Source: Craspedostauros australis
Lineage: Eukaryota; Bacillariophyta; Bacillariophyceae; Mastogloiales; Achnanthaceae
DNA length: 64,000 nt
Assembly (NCBI GenBank): GCA_026770025.1
Contig: JAMXDE010000005.1
Span: 3,596,001 to 3,660,000 of the forward strand
Reading direction: 5' to 3'
This document shows, piece by piece, positions 1 through 10,900 of the stretch; position 1 is the first letter of the stretch, and every line of letters begins with the position of its first letter. Made by a program: the position numbers and the translations under genes. The notes under the pieces are model-generated. The model saw only the letters and a list, made by a program, of their open reading frames with translations, did no database searches and had not been told where the DNA came from.

Positions 1-880
1 GGCCGCTCACAACGAAGACGAATCAGATTGCTCATCTCCGTCCCTTTCTGACGCCCATGGTTCCGGTACAAGCAGCCTTGTGGAAGGAGTAAGGGAGAAA
101 GGAAGAGACAAAGAGAGCGTGTGTGGCGTGCATGAACTATGCACCGCACGATTACTCCATGAACTGCATCCGCGGAGGCAACGTGTTGGCTGCTCATTCC
201 CTCACCCCCTCATTCATCTCTCTTGAGGTTGAGAGAGAGAGCGATGTGAAGAATTTCTCCAAGCTTTTCAGATTGTGGTAGAATAGTATTGGAGGGCCAT
301 GTTCTACTGTGATGTCCTATGCGCGTGAAGACAGGAGACGATGCTGCTTGTACGACCTACGAGAGAGAGCATGTGTGGCAAATGAAAAAATGAAGTCAAG
401 GGTTGCTGTTGGTTGGTCTCTCTACCATACAGAGTGTTTTTACATACAAGTATTTTGGGCGCTTTGCCGATTCTACTCGTGCCATACCAATAGTACCAGG
501 CACGCAGGCAGCTGAGCATGCACCGATGCTTGGCTTCACGCATGCGAGATTGCTTTCCCCTCTGGCATTCCTCGCTCGCACGATTGCTCCGGCTTCCGCA
601 GCATTTTCTCACGCCTCCGAATTCGCGAGTTTGAATCGTGTGCTCCTCATCGCCGCTCATGCGACTGTCGCATGGCGCTTGTGCCCATGTGATGCTACTC
701 CGTGGTGCTACTTTGTTCCGTCGAGTTGAAAGGTGTACTCTATCTCGTAGTGTGCGAGCTGTGGTGATCCTATCAACCCAAATCGACTCGATCCTCCCAA
801 CATGATATCAGCATGATACCAGTACGACCACATCACATCACATCACATCACACCGCCCCGCATCGCAATGCTCCTCACTG
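1..880. other. No recognisable gene
   Basis: Reading frames here are short and mutually overlapping, without recognisable motifs. A GA-rich tract lies near 225-245 and a short CATCA run near 835-850. I see no RNA gene or element end. Confidence 0.4.
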
Positions 881-1339
881 CTAGTGCTGTATTCTTGGAT
901 CGATCATGGGTGGGCAGAATTCCAGCGTTTTCGGATTGTTGTAATCACAGTGCTGCACCTTGTTGATCTGCTGCAGCTTGAGGTTGGACCCGAATCCAAA
1001 TCGATACAGCGTATGCATGTCATCCTCATTCGTTGCGATCTCGGCCTCTTCCGACACCTCCGTGTTGCCGTGTTCGGTTGTGTGAGCATCGGGTGAGGCG
1101 GACTTGTGGTGCGAAAGGATGTAGTCACGGTTGCTACCTCGATCGGCGTGCTGGGGCTTGGCCTTCGTCCTTGTTCCGACGATGCGCCTTCCCTTCTTGT
1201 TGGCGTTGGCAGGGGTACCTGCTGGGCTGGCAGCGGCATCCTTGGCATTGCTGACCGTCTGAGGCGCCGTTTCTGCACCTGAGGCAACCAGGAGGCACAT
1301 GAGTGCGATGGTTCGTGTGATCATCGTTCCTGTCAGCAT
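881..1339 (-). CDS. Possible secreted protein with a GGCT-like motif, 152 aa
   Basis: The ATG at 1339 gives a product whose first 22 or so residues look like a signal peptide (ITRTIALMCLLVASGAETA), so I chose it over the longer frame reaching 1507, which starts at a TTG codon. The middle is basic and Ala/Pro/Lys-rich, followed by an acidic segment. Near the C-terminus is YRFGFGSNLK, which resembles the phosphate-binding YxxGSN loop that opens gamma-glutamylcyclotransferase-like domains. Only about 30 residues follow before the stop, far short of a full domain. Either an intron leads to further exons at lower coordinates or the gene is truncated. The function is therefore only suggested. Confidence 0.4.
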   Translation of the reverse strand: MLTGTMITRTIALMCLLVASGAETAPQTVSNAKDAAASPAGTPANANKKGRRIVGTRTKAKPQHADRGSNRDYILSHHKSASPDAHTTEHGNTEVSEEAEIATNEDDMHTLYRFGFGSNLKLQQINKVQHCDYNNPKTLEFCPPMIDPRIQH

Positions 1340-2014
1340 TCTGGAATAGTGTGCTGCACGTTGTACGTTGTCTATTGAACGTTGTGTGATGTTGTCGAGT
1401 GCTGTACGGCGGAGCAGTGTGTTTCGTGAGCTTGTCGAAAGTGAAATGAGGATGTCACAGAAGCAAATCTGGTGTGTTCGTTTTGTGTCCTGTTCGATTC
1501 GGTTCAAGCACAGCAGAAGATGTTGTCAGGTTTGGTACGACCTACGATACACGCACATGCTATTGCTTGTACACGCAATCAGCAACACTTGGACAGGTCC
1601 ACGTACTCGCACAGGACGCGCGCGAACTCTGGACAAACAAAGGAAGCTGACACACAGAGAAATGTGAAGCCAAACACCATCACTGGCCAGCACCAGCGTG
1701 CACGGTGAGTGTCTGTGTGTTCTGTTTGAAATCGTCATGCAGTTCTCAATTAAAATATCCAATAACCTTCCAATAACGTCCCACATGGTGCGGCGAAGCA
1801 ACAAATGACGAAACAGAGAATCGGATGACCGACAGACATAACATCGGATTGTGAACTCGAAGTGGAGTGGTTCGACGAAGCAAACGGGATGCGAACTGTC
1901 ACTTCCTTTCCACCAACTGTCAAATATCCATCCGACCCCATTCAGGGTTCGCACGTACGTTCCTGCCGATTTTTTTATGGGACAACATGACTTTAGTTGG
2001 ATTTTCGTGTGCTG
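1340..2014. other. No recognisable gene
   Basis: Short overlapping frames only. The stretch lies between the possible secreted-protein gene and an old LTR remnant. Nothing can be assigned. Confidence 0.35.
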
Positions 2015-2530
2015 GTGGGACACGGTCCGGAAGGGAAGGCCTTGCTAACCGTCAGACTTGGTGAAGCTGATGATGCAGTTAACGAGGATGAGCCGTCTGG
2101 GTAATAGTAATGGGTGACAATGAGTAGATGAGAATGGTTGTTCTGATCTTGAGTTGTGCTATTTGTTATTTTCAATAGTCTACATTGTGAGTTGATCGGT
2201 TTGAGATGTAGGATGAAGAAACGATGTTCAGTTGGATAGTGCGGCTCTGCACTGAGCATCAGAGGCTCAGTGCTGAGAACGGACAAGCCCTCTCTTTCTC
2301 TCTTTCTCCACTATCTGTCGTCGTTGTTCTACGTTCGAGTACAAAGTCTTGACATCTTGATTGAGGTGTAGCTGAGAACACGGGTTGTCGAGCGACGGGA
2401 ATTGTAGTTGGATTCCCTGCTCATGTTGAAGCAGGGCGGATCTCCTTGTTCCTGTCGTGTGGAGTTGCTAGCTGGCATGGCTGACAATGGAATCGAGATT
2501 AGCTGTAACGTAAGGATTCGGAGGAGCATA
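2015..2530 (-). mobile_element. Old Copia-type LTR remnant, first part
   Basis: This stretch aligns loosely with the LTR family seen at 34653-35334 and 44508-45192. Shared landmarks in order are a GATGCAGTT block, a GATGAGAAG-like block, TAGGGTGAAGAAACGATG and a CTGCACTGA block. It stops at the DNA transposon inserted at 2531 and resumes at 6224. It is much more diverged than the other two copies, so it is an old fossil. Its outer limit is approximate. Confidence 0.5.
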
Positions 2531-2543
2531 TCCCTTTACGACC
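2531..2543 (+). repeat. Left terminal inverted repeat
   Basis: TCCCTTTACGACC, identical to the reverse complement of 6211-6223. It sits directly after TA. Confidence 0.85.
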
Positions 2544-2544
2544 T

Positions 2545-2565
2545 ATCGCCCAATAATTGGGCGAT
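2545..2565. repeat. Subterminal palindrome, left end
   Basis: ATCGCCCAAT and its reverse complement surround one central A, a perfect 21-bp palindrome directly inside the terminal repeat. A sister palindrome lies at the right end. It is probably a transposase binding site or hairpin. Confidence 0.75.
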
Positions 2566-2950
2566 AAACAAATCGAAATCAGTTATTCAAACTTTTGACC
2601 CCAACGCCTACGAGTGGGAACCTCTTTTCTTTACACATTATTGATCTTCTCGAGCTCCTCTTTCCAACCATGCTATCACATTTATATGTCTGTTACTGTC
2701 TTTAGGTTGATATAGTTGCCTAAGTACTCGTGAATCGATTTTGAGCTGCGGGACTGTAGCTCATTCCATTGGCGAGACGCGAATCGCCAAATTGGCGAGG
2801 TCGCATTTCCGTTTTTCGAATCCGCTTCCTTGCCAACACCCACACGTCATGCCTTTGTTGTTACGTATCAGCATGCCTCTTGCTACCAATGTGCTGCTTG
2901 CGGGTTGTGGTGCCTGCTTCTCTTACCGTGCAACGAGCATCGCATCATGT

Positions 2951-3574
2951 GAGCATCACAGCATCGCAACATCACAGGATGGCTGCATCACAACATCGCA
3001 ACATTGTAACATCACAATATTGTAGCATCGCAGGTTCACAACATCGCAGCATCACAGCATCACGGCATCACATCATCCCAACATCACAGCGTCACAGCAT
3101 TGCAAGATCGCAGCATCACAGCATCCCAACATCGCAGCATCACATCATCGCAGCGTGACAGCATTGCAGTGTCACAGCATCACAGCATCGCGGCATCGCA
3201 AGATTACAGCATCACAGCATCCCAACATCGCAGCATCACATCATTGCAGCGTCACACCATCACAGCATCGCGGCATTGCAAGATCACAGCATCCCAACAT
3301 CGCAGCATTGCAACATCGCAGCGTCACAGCATTGCGGCATCACAGCATTGCAAGATCGCAGCATCACAGCATCGCAGCATTGCAGCGTCACAGCATCACA
3401 GCATTGCGGCATCGCAAGATCACAGCATCCCAACATTGCGACATCGCAGCATCAAATCATCACAGTATCGCAGCATTGCAACATCACATCATCACAACAT
3501 TGCAGCATCACAGCATCGCAACATTGCAGCATCCCAACATTGCGACATCACATCATTGCAGCATCACGACATCA
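2951..3574 (+). repeat. 8-bp minisatellite (CAGCATCR)n
   Basis: Roughly 75 degenerate copies of an octamer close to CAGCATCA or CAGCATCG run up to the start of the transposase. Because three units make 24 bp, all forward frames stay open, giving long Ser/Gln/His/Ile-rich pseudo-peptides. This explains the misleading upstream extension of the transposase frame. The array may be 5' UTR or promoter DNA of the transposon. Confidence 0.8.
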
Positions 3575-3594
3575 CCCAATTCAAAAGCTTCGTC

Positions 3595-6060
3595 ATGGTT
3601 GATCCCCCCAAAAAGCCTTCACGAAAGCCTGCGCCCCGCACAGGCCCATCGCCCACCTCACCCTCACACATGCACCATGCATACGACGGATCACCTTACA
3701 GCAGCTCACGGCCACACATCATATTCCTCAATGGAATGCCTTCCTCTGCCATCTTCTTTGCAGATAACAACAACACATCCAATTCTGAGCAAAGTCCAAC
3801 CTACAGAGACTTCCTTGGAAACAACAAATCCTGCAACCGCAGCAATGTTTGGGGCAATCCAAATCTGCCTGTATCAGGTACCACTGCCTCCTCATTGGAC
3901 AATGACACAAATCATCAGTCTGGTCAGGAGAATGCCACAAATGGCAGCACTGTCAGCCCCATCCCCTCACCAACACGCAAATCCTACACTGACAGCAGCA
4001 GCACGCAAGAGTTCTCCAGAGACACCACCACCACACAAGGTAGTTGCCATGGTTGTGCATTCTTCACTGGTGATGACAGCAACCAGAGAACCATTCCGCA
4101 GCTGGACTTCCCTCCATTCCCAACACCAACGGATGGGCAATCCCAGCACAACACTGTCTTCTCCAACAAATCCACCAAGTCACCCTGCAAATCCCGCCAT
4201 ACAGCCTCCCCAGGCAACAACATTGCCACTCCTCCAGTACCTCCGCTTCATCCAATGGTTCCTCCTCCATACTCTCCCCTACCAATTGGAAATCACAAGC
4301 CAAGATTTGCTGGCGTCCGGAATATGAAGACAACAGTGGACAGCCTTCTGGAGATCATATTTCCATCTACATTGATGGAAAGAATCCAACAGCATTCCAA
4401 CAACCATCTCCGGAAGAGCGGCAGCATGGCTCCTGCCATCACAATTTCGGAGCTTTACATATTCCTGGCGATGTATTACTACATGGGAGTATGGACTGCA
4501 CCATCCAAGAGGGACTATTGGCGTGCCACCCATGTGTCTGTCCCATCAAACACGCTCATGACTCACCTGAGCAGGGATCGATACAACATCATCTTCTGCC
4601 ACATCCACTTCACTGCAGAGCTTCCTGACTTTGAAAACGGATCAACAGCATCTTCCGCCACACCCATCCAGGTCAATGTGGATGAAGATGACATGCGAGC
4701 ATGTGCAGGCAGTACCACCATGGCATCAGGAAGTGAATTGTCATCCATCAGCACAGCTTCATTGAACATCCACACTACAGAGTTGAACGATTCTGAAGCC
4801 TTGGATATGAAGCTGTCAGCACGAAAGAAGGCCAAAACGGACAGTGACAGTGTTCAGTTGACCCGATCATGGTATCGGAAGGTGCAACCACTCCTCGACC
4901 ACACAAATCGAGTGTCGAAACGCATCTGTACAAGACCAGGAGCTGCATGTGCTATTGACGAAATGATGGTGCGGTTCAAAGGTCGATCAGCCCAGACACA
5001 TCGGATGAAGCAGAAGCCAATCAAAGAAGGCTTCAAATTCTTTGCATTGTGTTGTTCAAGCACTGGGTTCATGTACCATATCCTACCTGCAGGTCGACTT
5101 GACAAGACCACACAAATCAACAACACTGTGGAGGAGTTGATGAATGAACTTGACCGAAGCCATCATCATGTTGTCACCATGGACAACTTCTTCACGACCA
5201 AGACAGTTCTGCAGCGGTCGAGACAGATGGGCATTGGCATCTTGGGCACAGCACGCAATCGGAACGGATTCCCTCCAAAGGCAGTGAAGGAGGTGGAGGA
5301 TGACAGGTTCAACAGTTTGTACATCTGGACCGAACCGAATGAGCATGTGGTGACTTGGTGGGTGGACAACAACGTCGTCCTGATGGTGAGCACGGTTCAC
5401 TATGGAAATGAGACGGTTGTTCGTGATCGTCACAAGCCAAGAGAGACACGGATCAACAAGAAGCATCTCAAGACGGTGTGGGGGGATGATTGGAATGCAA
5501 GAATCCGCATTCCCAAAATGATCGATGACTACAATCACTGGATGGGTGGGGTTGACCGATGTGACCAGCTCATATCATATCATCGTCCAAACATGCGGTG
5601 CAGGAGGATATGGATGCCACTCATGTTCCATTTCCTGGATATCCTCAGAGTGAACGCATGGATCAGTCATTGTCATCTGGCAGACAAAGAGGAGAGGTTG
5701 TCCCAAAACGAATTCATGCTGGAGATGGTGGAAGCCCTTGTGAGGAAGTCGTCCACATCGAGTTCAAGGGGCACAAGATCGTCTTCCCAGGTACCTAGAC
5801 TCATAGTGACAAGGCACAGAATGAGCACAAACACCCCCACCCTCCCAGAAGCAAGATTGATGGGAGAAGACAGAGAACACGAGCATGTTATTGTGAAAGG
5901 AGATTGGGCAAAAACGTGCAGATACTGTGCATTTCTGGCTGCAAATGCAAGACTTTCTGGCAAGGAGGGAACCAAACCTAAACGGGTTACCAGGATGTGT
6001 AGCTTCTGCCAAGTCTATATCTGTAGGGATCATTGGGGTATATACCATGGAAAGAAGTGA
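3595..6060 (+). CDS. PiggyBac-type DDE transposase, 821 aa
   Basis: Cut-and-paste transposase of the DDE_Tnp_1_7 class. The ATG at 3595 (MVDPPKKPSRK) is the first Met after the minisatellite. The first 230 residues are Ser/Thr/Pro-rich and disordered. The catalytic fold starts near residue 240. Three expected acidic motifs are visible in order: CAIDEMMVRFKGRS near residue 460, VVTMDNFFTTKTVL near 525 followed by GILGTARNRNG, and YNHWMGGVDRCDQ near 645 with the RRIWMPLMFHFLDILRVNAW helix after it. The tail holds a Cys/His cluster (CRYC and CSFCQVYICRDHW) like the C-terminal zinc-binding domain that recognises transposon ends. The frame is intact. It is long for the family because of the N-terminal tail. 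No intron is needed. Confidence 0.9.
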   Translation: MVDPPKKPSRKPAPRTGPSPTSPSHMHHAYDGSPYSSSRPHIIFLNGMPSSAIFFADNNNTSNSEQSPTYRDFLGNNKSCNRSNVWGNPNLPVSGTTASSLDNDTNHQSGQENATNGSTVSPIPSPTRKSYTDSSSTQEFSRDTTTTQGSCHGCAFFTGDDSNQRTIPQLDFPPFPTPTDGQSQHNTVFSNKSTKSPCKSRHTASPGNNIATPPVPPLHPMVPPPYSPLPIGNHKPRFAGVRNMKTTVDSLLEIIFPSTLMERIQQHSNNHLRKSGSMAPAITISELYIFLAMYYYMGVWTAPSKRDYWRATHVSVPSNTLMTHLSRDRYNIIFCHIHFTAELPDFENGSTASSATPIQVNVDEDDMRACAGSTTMASGSELSSISTASLNIHTTELNDSEALDMKLSARKKAKTDSDSVQLTRSWYRKVQPLLDHTNRVSKRICTRPGAACAIDEMMVRFKGRSAQTHRMKQKPIKEGFKFFALCCSSTGFMYHILPAGRLDKTTQINNTVEELMNELDRSHHHVVTMDNFFTTKTVLQRSRQMGIGILGTARNRNGFPPKAVKEVEDDRFNSLYIWTEPNEHVVTWWVDNNVVLMVSTVHYGNETVVRDRHKPRETRINKKHLKTVWGDDWNARIRIPKMIDDYNHWMGGVDRCDQLISYHRPNMRCRRIWMPLMFHFLDILRVNAWISHCHLADKEERLSQNEFMLEMVEALVRKSSTSSSRGTRSSSQVPRLIVTRHRMSTNTPTLPEARLMGEDREHEHVIVKGDWAKTCRYCAFLAANARLSGKEGTKPKRVTRMCSFCQVYICRDHWGIYHGKK

Positions 6061-6184
6061 AACAGACACAAACAAAAAATCAGTAGTTTCTCACGATAAC
6101 ACTAGTTGTGAGGGCTACAGACTTAGTTTTCACGTAGGCCCTGGTAGGGAAAATTCGTTCAAAAAACAACTAGTGTCATTATAT

Positions 6185-6201
6185 CGCCCATAATATGGGC
6201 G
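6185..6201. repeat. Subterminal palindrome, right end
   Basis: CGCCCATA and its reverse complement around a central A. It is the counterpart of the palindrome at 2545-2565, sharing the CGCCCA core, and lies 9 bp inside the right terminal repeat. Confidence 0.7.
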
Positions 6202-6210
6202 TTAAGCTCC

Positions 6211-6223
6211 GGTCGTAAAGGGA
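6211..6223 (-). repeat. Right terminal inverted repeat
   Basis: GGTCGTAAAGGGA, the perfect inverse of the left end, followed by TA. Confidence 0.85.
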
Positions 6224-6395
6224 TAGTTCCCGGAGTACATTGAATTCAGTGAATCAAGTGGGATTCAAGTCCACAACAATTCATGAATGAGAGTGGGAGA
6301 AGGAGGGAAACGAGTGATTTTCCATATTCGCAAGCAGAGGGTTTCGCGCCAAAATTGACGTGCCAAAAACAATTTCATGGTGCGACAGGGAACAC
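6224..6395 (-). mobile_element. Old Copia-type LTR remnant, second part
   Basis: Continues the LTR interrupted at 2530. The block with GAATGAGAGTGGGAGAAGGAGG and TTTCGCGCCAAAA matches the same-order blocks in the copies at 34653-35334 and 44508-45192. Diverged fossil. Confidence 0.5.
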
Positions 6396-6500
6396 ACTAA
6401 GTGGAAAGTAGTCCGTTCTTTAGATGAACTTCAGCTAACTTCATGACTCTCAGCATCTCCTTGTATGCTGTGGCTGTTGGTCCATCCAACACTTTGGTCA
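6396..6500 (-). pseudogene. Copia reverse-transcriptase fragment
   Basis: About 30 residues on the minus strand (TKVLDGPTATAYKEMLR) resemble the segment at the end of Copia reverse transcriptase, for example RELSKVLIGPTKAAMKEMYR of the element at 7062-15723. It is a small broken fossil cut off by the LTR piece beside it. Confidence 0.5.
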
Positions 6501-6945
6501 TGTTGGCAAGTTCCGTGATTGGAAGCCTACGATCGTGGAAGACGGTGTTGGTTGATAGTCGTTCGTTTGCTATTTCATTACGTTGAGCACTCCGATCCTC
6601 TCGGTGTCCGTTCTCTTTCCTGATGCTCTCGGCACGTTTATCTGTTTTGTAGATTGGGTCTCCGACTATGAGTCGGTGTGCAAGATGCTCTCTCGCTGCT
6701 CTTCGTATTCTCTCTCTCTTACAATATCGTGTGCTCATGCTACATGACACTCCGTGTTTGATGCATACTCTGCATTCGACACTCCGTTTGTTCTTTTCTG
6801 GTTCCTACTCCATGAGTACTTACCATTTGAAGTTCACCTTCAGTATCCATGATCTTCATGGGTCATCTGATCTTCGCCTCCTGCTCTGACTTGGAGACAG
6901 CTGTCGACGTGGTGACATGTTGACATCCTGTCGACGTGAGTAGGT
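6501..6945 (-). mobile_element. Truncated LTR of the 795-bp Copia family
   Basis: Begins TGTTGGCAAG as the inverted LTRs do, and follows their sequence through the CT-rich tract and the GTCGAC block before leaving the alignment. It is clearly more diverged than the other copies, so it is older, and it is incomplete. Confidence 0.75.
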
Positions 6946-7061
6946 GTTGGAAATCCGGGGTTATAGTAGTAGACTAATCTGTTATCAGTCTGTACCGTTT
7001 TAGAACTGTGAGCACAACATGCTCGTCTCCTTTCGATTCCAATTTCACAACAAGCATGATC

Positions 7062-7856
7062 TGTCGAGATGTACATGTGAGTATATGTCAAGATGTACGT
7101 GTATATGTGCATCGTTCACCCACTATTCTCTCATACGCACTTGGACGGTATAACTACACTCGTGTCGATAGTATGCTGTGATTCGTCAGAATTACAGGGG
7201 AAATGGAACACACGAAAAGGGGCAAGATTTCTGGAGGAAATTTGCAAATAACGATTTCTGGGAGAATCAGAAGATCGTCCGTCCATGCATCAATGGTACC
7301 AAGAGAATCTCAAGGTACTTCCCAACTAAACCTCAGATGACGATATCATCTGACAGACTGCTGCATCACCAATGGAACGTGACATCTGGAGAGCAGAAGG
7401 ACGCCTACTGACGTTGACAGGATGTCAACATGTCACCACGTTGACAGCTGTCTCCAAGTCAGAGCAGGAGGCGAAGATCAGATGACCCATGAAGATCATG
7501 GATACTGAAGGTGAACTTCAAATGGTAAGTACTCATGGAGTAGAAGCCAGTACTGAATGAACGGAGTGTCGAATGCGGAGTACGCATCGAACACGGAGTA
7601 TCGTGTAGCATGAGCACACGATGTTGAGAGAGAAAGAGAGAGAGAATACAGAGAGGAGCGAGAGAGGATCTTGCGTACCGACTCATAGTTGGAGACCGAA
7701 TCTGCGAAACAGATTGAAGCGCCGAGAGCATCGGGCAAGAGAACGAACGGACACCGAGAGTATCGGAGTGCCAACGTAATGAAATAGCAAACAGACGACT
7801 ATCAACCAACACCATCTTCCACGATCGTAGGTTACCGCGAGCGGAACTTGCCAACA
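7062..7856 (+). repeat. 5' LTR of the Copia element
   Basis: 795 bp, TG...CA ends. It contains a dyad-rich block near 7410-7455 where GTTGACA recurs on both strands, and a GA-rich microsatellite near 7625-7655. A 12-bp palindrome CGTTTATAAACG follows directly and is also found beside the LTR at 53459. Confidence 0.9.
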
Positions 7857-7938
7857 CGTTTATAAACGATAGATCAGGGCGAGCCCGCGAATCGTATCGT
7901 GCGAGGAAGACGAACATCATTCAAGAGCAGCAGGCTGA

Positions 7939-10900
7939 ATGAGCAAGGAAGAGGAATTGAAAGACATCCCTCTGTCCAATCCGGCTATCAAGAGAGAAGA
8001 AGGTGCGAGTGAGACTCCACCACGAGAAGAGAAGGAAGCAGCCGCGGCTACTGTCCTATCAAGCGCATACGCAAGCGCAATCGACGAGACCGAAGAAGAA
8101 CGGTCTGCAAGACTACACCGTGAGGAGAAGAGGATTCTCAAGGCGGTCAAGCAAGAGGAGACTGGTGTGACGAAGAGCATTCGCACAGCCAAACAGGGTG
8201 GGAAAAGTGAGACACCACCAGGAGGAGAATTTGTGAGCAAATCAATCCTCGCGAAACAACAAGCGAAAATCGAAGAATCGGCAACACAGAAACCGACGGA
8301 AATCAAGGGCGCGAGCGCACCAACAACGAAACAACGAATCAACATGGCGACATCAGCCAATATGAACAAGCGACGCATCAAGGCGTCGATGTTCAGCGGT
8401 GAACAGGAAGACTACAGCGCATGGGAGTCCCAAGCGAAGGCATACGCTCGTGCACAGAAGACGAGAGATGTGATGTTGGGCAAGACCAAGGTGCCAACAG
8501 TGAGCGAGATCGCGGCAGCCACCGATGAAGACAAGGAAGCGATGGAGGAGATCTACGAGCTGGGATGCGACTGCTTCAGCAATCTGATCCTCATGATGGA
8601 TGCAGAGAAAGGAAAAGGCAAGCAGGCCATCCAGTACATCAACCAATGCATCTCCGATGACTACCCCGAAGGAGACGCACACGCAGCGTGGAACGTTCTC
8701 GCGGAGAAGTTCCGACCATCCGACGCGGCGACGAAGATCAAACTCAAGCGCCAATTCAACAACAAAAAGATGAAGAGAGACACGGACCCCGACATCTACA
8801 TCACGCGACTCGAAGGTTTACGATCGCGTCTCCACGATGTCAAGTACGAGATCACGGACGAGGAAATGATCATGCAGATCCTCAGCACAGTGAGCGTGGA
8901 ATACAGAACTCACGTCGTGAACTTCCATCACCAACTCACGTTCAATCCGGAACTGGTCACCATCAACACGATCAGAGGAGTACTCCGCACAGCATACGCC
9001 ACTCATCAAGGAGGCAAGGCGTACATCGACGACTTCCAAGACAGTAACACGAAGAGCAACGACACCGGCTTCACAAGCACCGGTAACTTCAAGGGTACTT
9101 GTCACAACTGTGGCGTGTATGGCCATAGATCCGCCGATTGCCCAGAACGCAAGAAATTGAACAACAAGAAAAACAACAACAACAACAACAAAATGAACGG
9201 AAAGCGCAACAAGGGAAGTGGCTTCAAGGGCAAGTGCAACTACTGCGGCATCTTCGGACACCGTGAGGCGGAGTGCCGAAAGAAGAAGTTCAACGAGAAG
9301 AAGAAGGCCGACGAACAGGCCAACACAGCAACGCAAGGACACGACAAGAGCGGGCACGAGATGGTACTCTCTGCGAAGGACATGCCGCTCTGCATGTTGG
9401 TGTCCGACGACTACATCGAAGACTCCTTCTTCGATAACTTCGAATACGTCGGGAGTGACGACGAAGTGCAGGATGATGAGATCATCCCGGAGTGGCTCAG
9501 CGAGGAGCCAATCATCCACGAGGTGGATCCAAGACGCGAAGTGAGCTACGAATGTTGCTTCAACGCGCACGACCTGATCGGTTCATACGGCGACGAAGCT
9601 GAGATGGACGAGGCCAACGATAGCGACATCGAAGAGGCCATGAGCGATGACGACGACAACGACGCCGACGAGGACGGCGCAGATGAAGACGACGAGGCGA
9701 ACCGCGGCGCGGCGCCTCCTCCTCCAGCGGCGGGGATCAACAGATCGGGCATCTTCGACGAAGATGACAGCGACGAAACGGAGGATCATCCGGACGACAG
9801 CTTCAATCCAAACGAGCGTGTCGTCTATCCAAGAGACATCGACTTCCCACCGATTGGGAATCCCAACGACTCAAACTACCTCCATCGTCATGACACCATT
9901 CCATACGGAACAGCAACAGCATTGATAATCCAGAAGCAACTCATCTTCGATGCTGTGATGGAAGCAGGGGTGAAGCTGTTCCCAGGAGTAGCACAAGGAG
10001 TGCTCAGACCAATATGGGTGAACATGATGGGATCCATCCTATCCGAGAACTTCAGATCAATCGAAGAGATTCTCGCCAATTCGGTTGTGATCAATCGCAT
10101 ACTGGAAGCAGCCGAGACAGAGACGATCCCAGAGACGGATCTTCATTACATCCTTGGAGGATGTATGCACGTACTCTTACGCGAACGACCACGCGTCCAC
10201 CCATACGATCCAGTCACAGGATCACATCGAAGCAACACAATTCCATCGGACTACGCGCAACTACCCGATGACATGGATGACGGAGATCATCATCCTCCAT
10301 ACAACGAAGATGGAGTCCACGAAGACGACGACGACGGCAGCTTCAACGACGAGATAGCTGCGGCAGCCGTGGAGCAACTCCACGAGCTGAGCACCAAGTA
10401 CAAGGACAAGGTCAACAAGGACACCTGGCTCGCCGACAGCGGAGCTTCGTGTCACATCGTCAACTCGGACGCCGCTCTCTTCAACGTGCGGCACATCAAG
10501 TCCTTCGTCCAAGTGGGAGACAGCACGAAGTTGGACTCTCCCAAGATGGGATCCATTCGCTTGAAAGTCAAACAGCGAGACAACACTGGCCACGTCATCC
10601 GGCTCGATGACGTGAAGTACACACCGAAAATGGCGGTGAACCTTTTCTCTACGAACAAGGCTCTGTACAACGGTTACCAGCTTGGTAACAACGGCATTCT
10701 GATGGACATCATTAACGGATCCGGAACGAAGATCGTGTTCGATCGAGTCTTCCCTACATCCAACGGATTCATCACGGGAGTGCAGATGCATCCCATCATG
10801 CCAACAGACGACGACAAGGCTTGCACAGCCATCGTCAAGAATCCATCCAAGGAGATCAGCGCGGTGAACCTGCACCGAATGCTCGGCCACGCGCCACTCG

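Larger units (their letters stand above)
2531..6223 (+). mobile_element. PiggyBac-like DNA transposon, complete
   Basis: A 3.7-kb unit bounded by perfect 13-bp inverted ends TCCCTTTACGACC, each followed by a short palindrome. It carries one long transposase frame. Flanking bases are TA on both sides, not the TTAA expected of piggyBac. Outside the ends, the sequence continues as one LTR: GAGCATA on the left and TAGTTCCC on the right match GAGCATATAGTTCCC in the intact relative at 34653-35334. That identifies the insertion site. The element looks whole and may be able to move. Confidence 0.8.

Noticed and set aside
3100-3594. 165-residue N-terminal extension of the piggyBac-like transposase
   Set aside because: Translation of the 8-bp minisatellite. 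The first credible ATG is at 3595.
7178-7411. 77-codon frame starting MIRQNYRGNG, present in several LTR copies
   Set aside because: It lies wholly within the LTR. Conservation follows from LTR sequence identity, and the frame has no motif.
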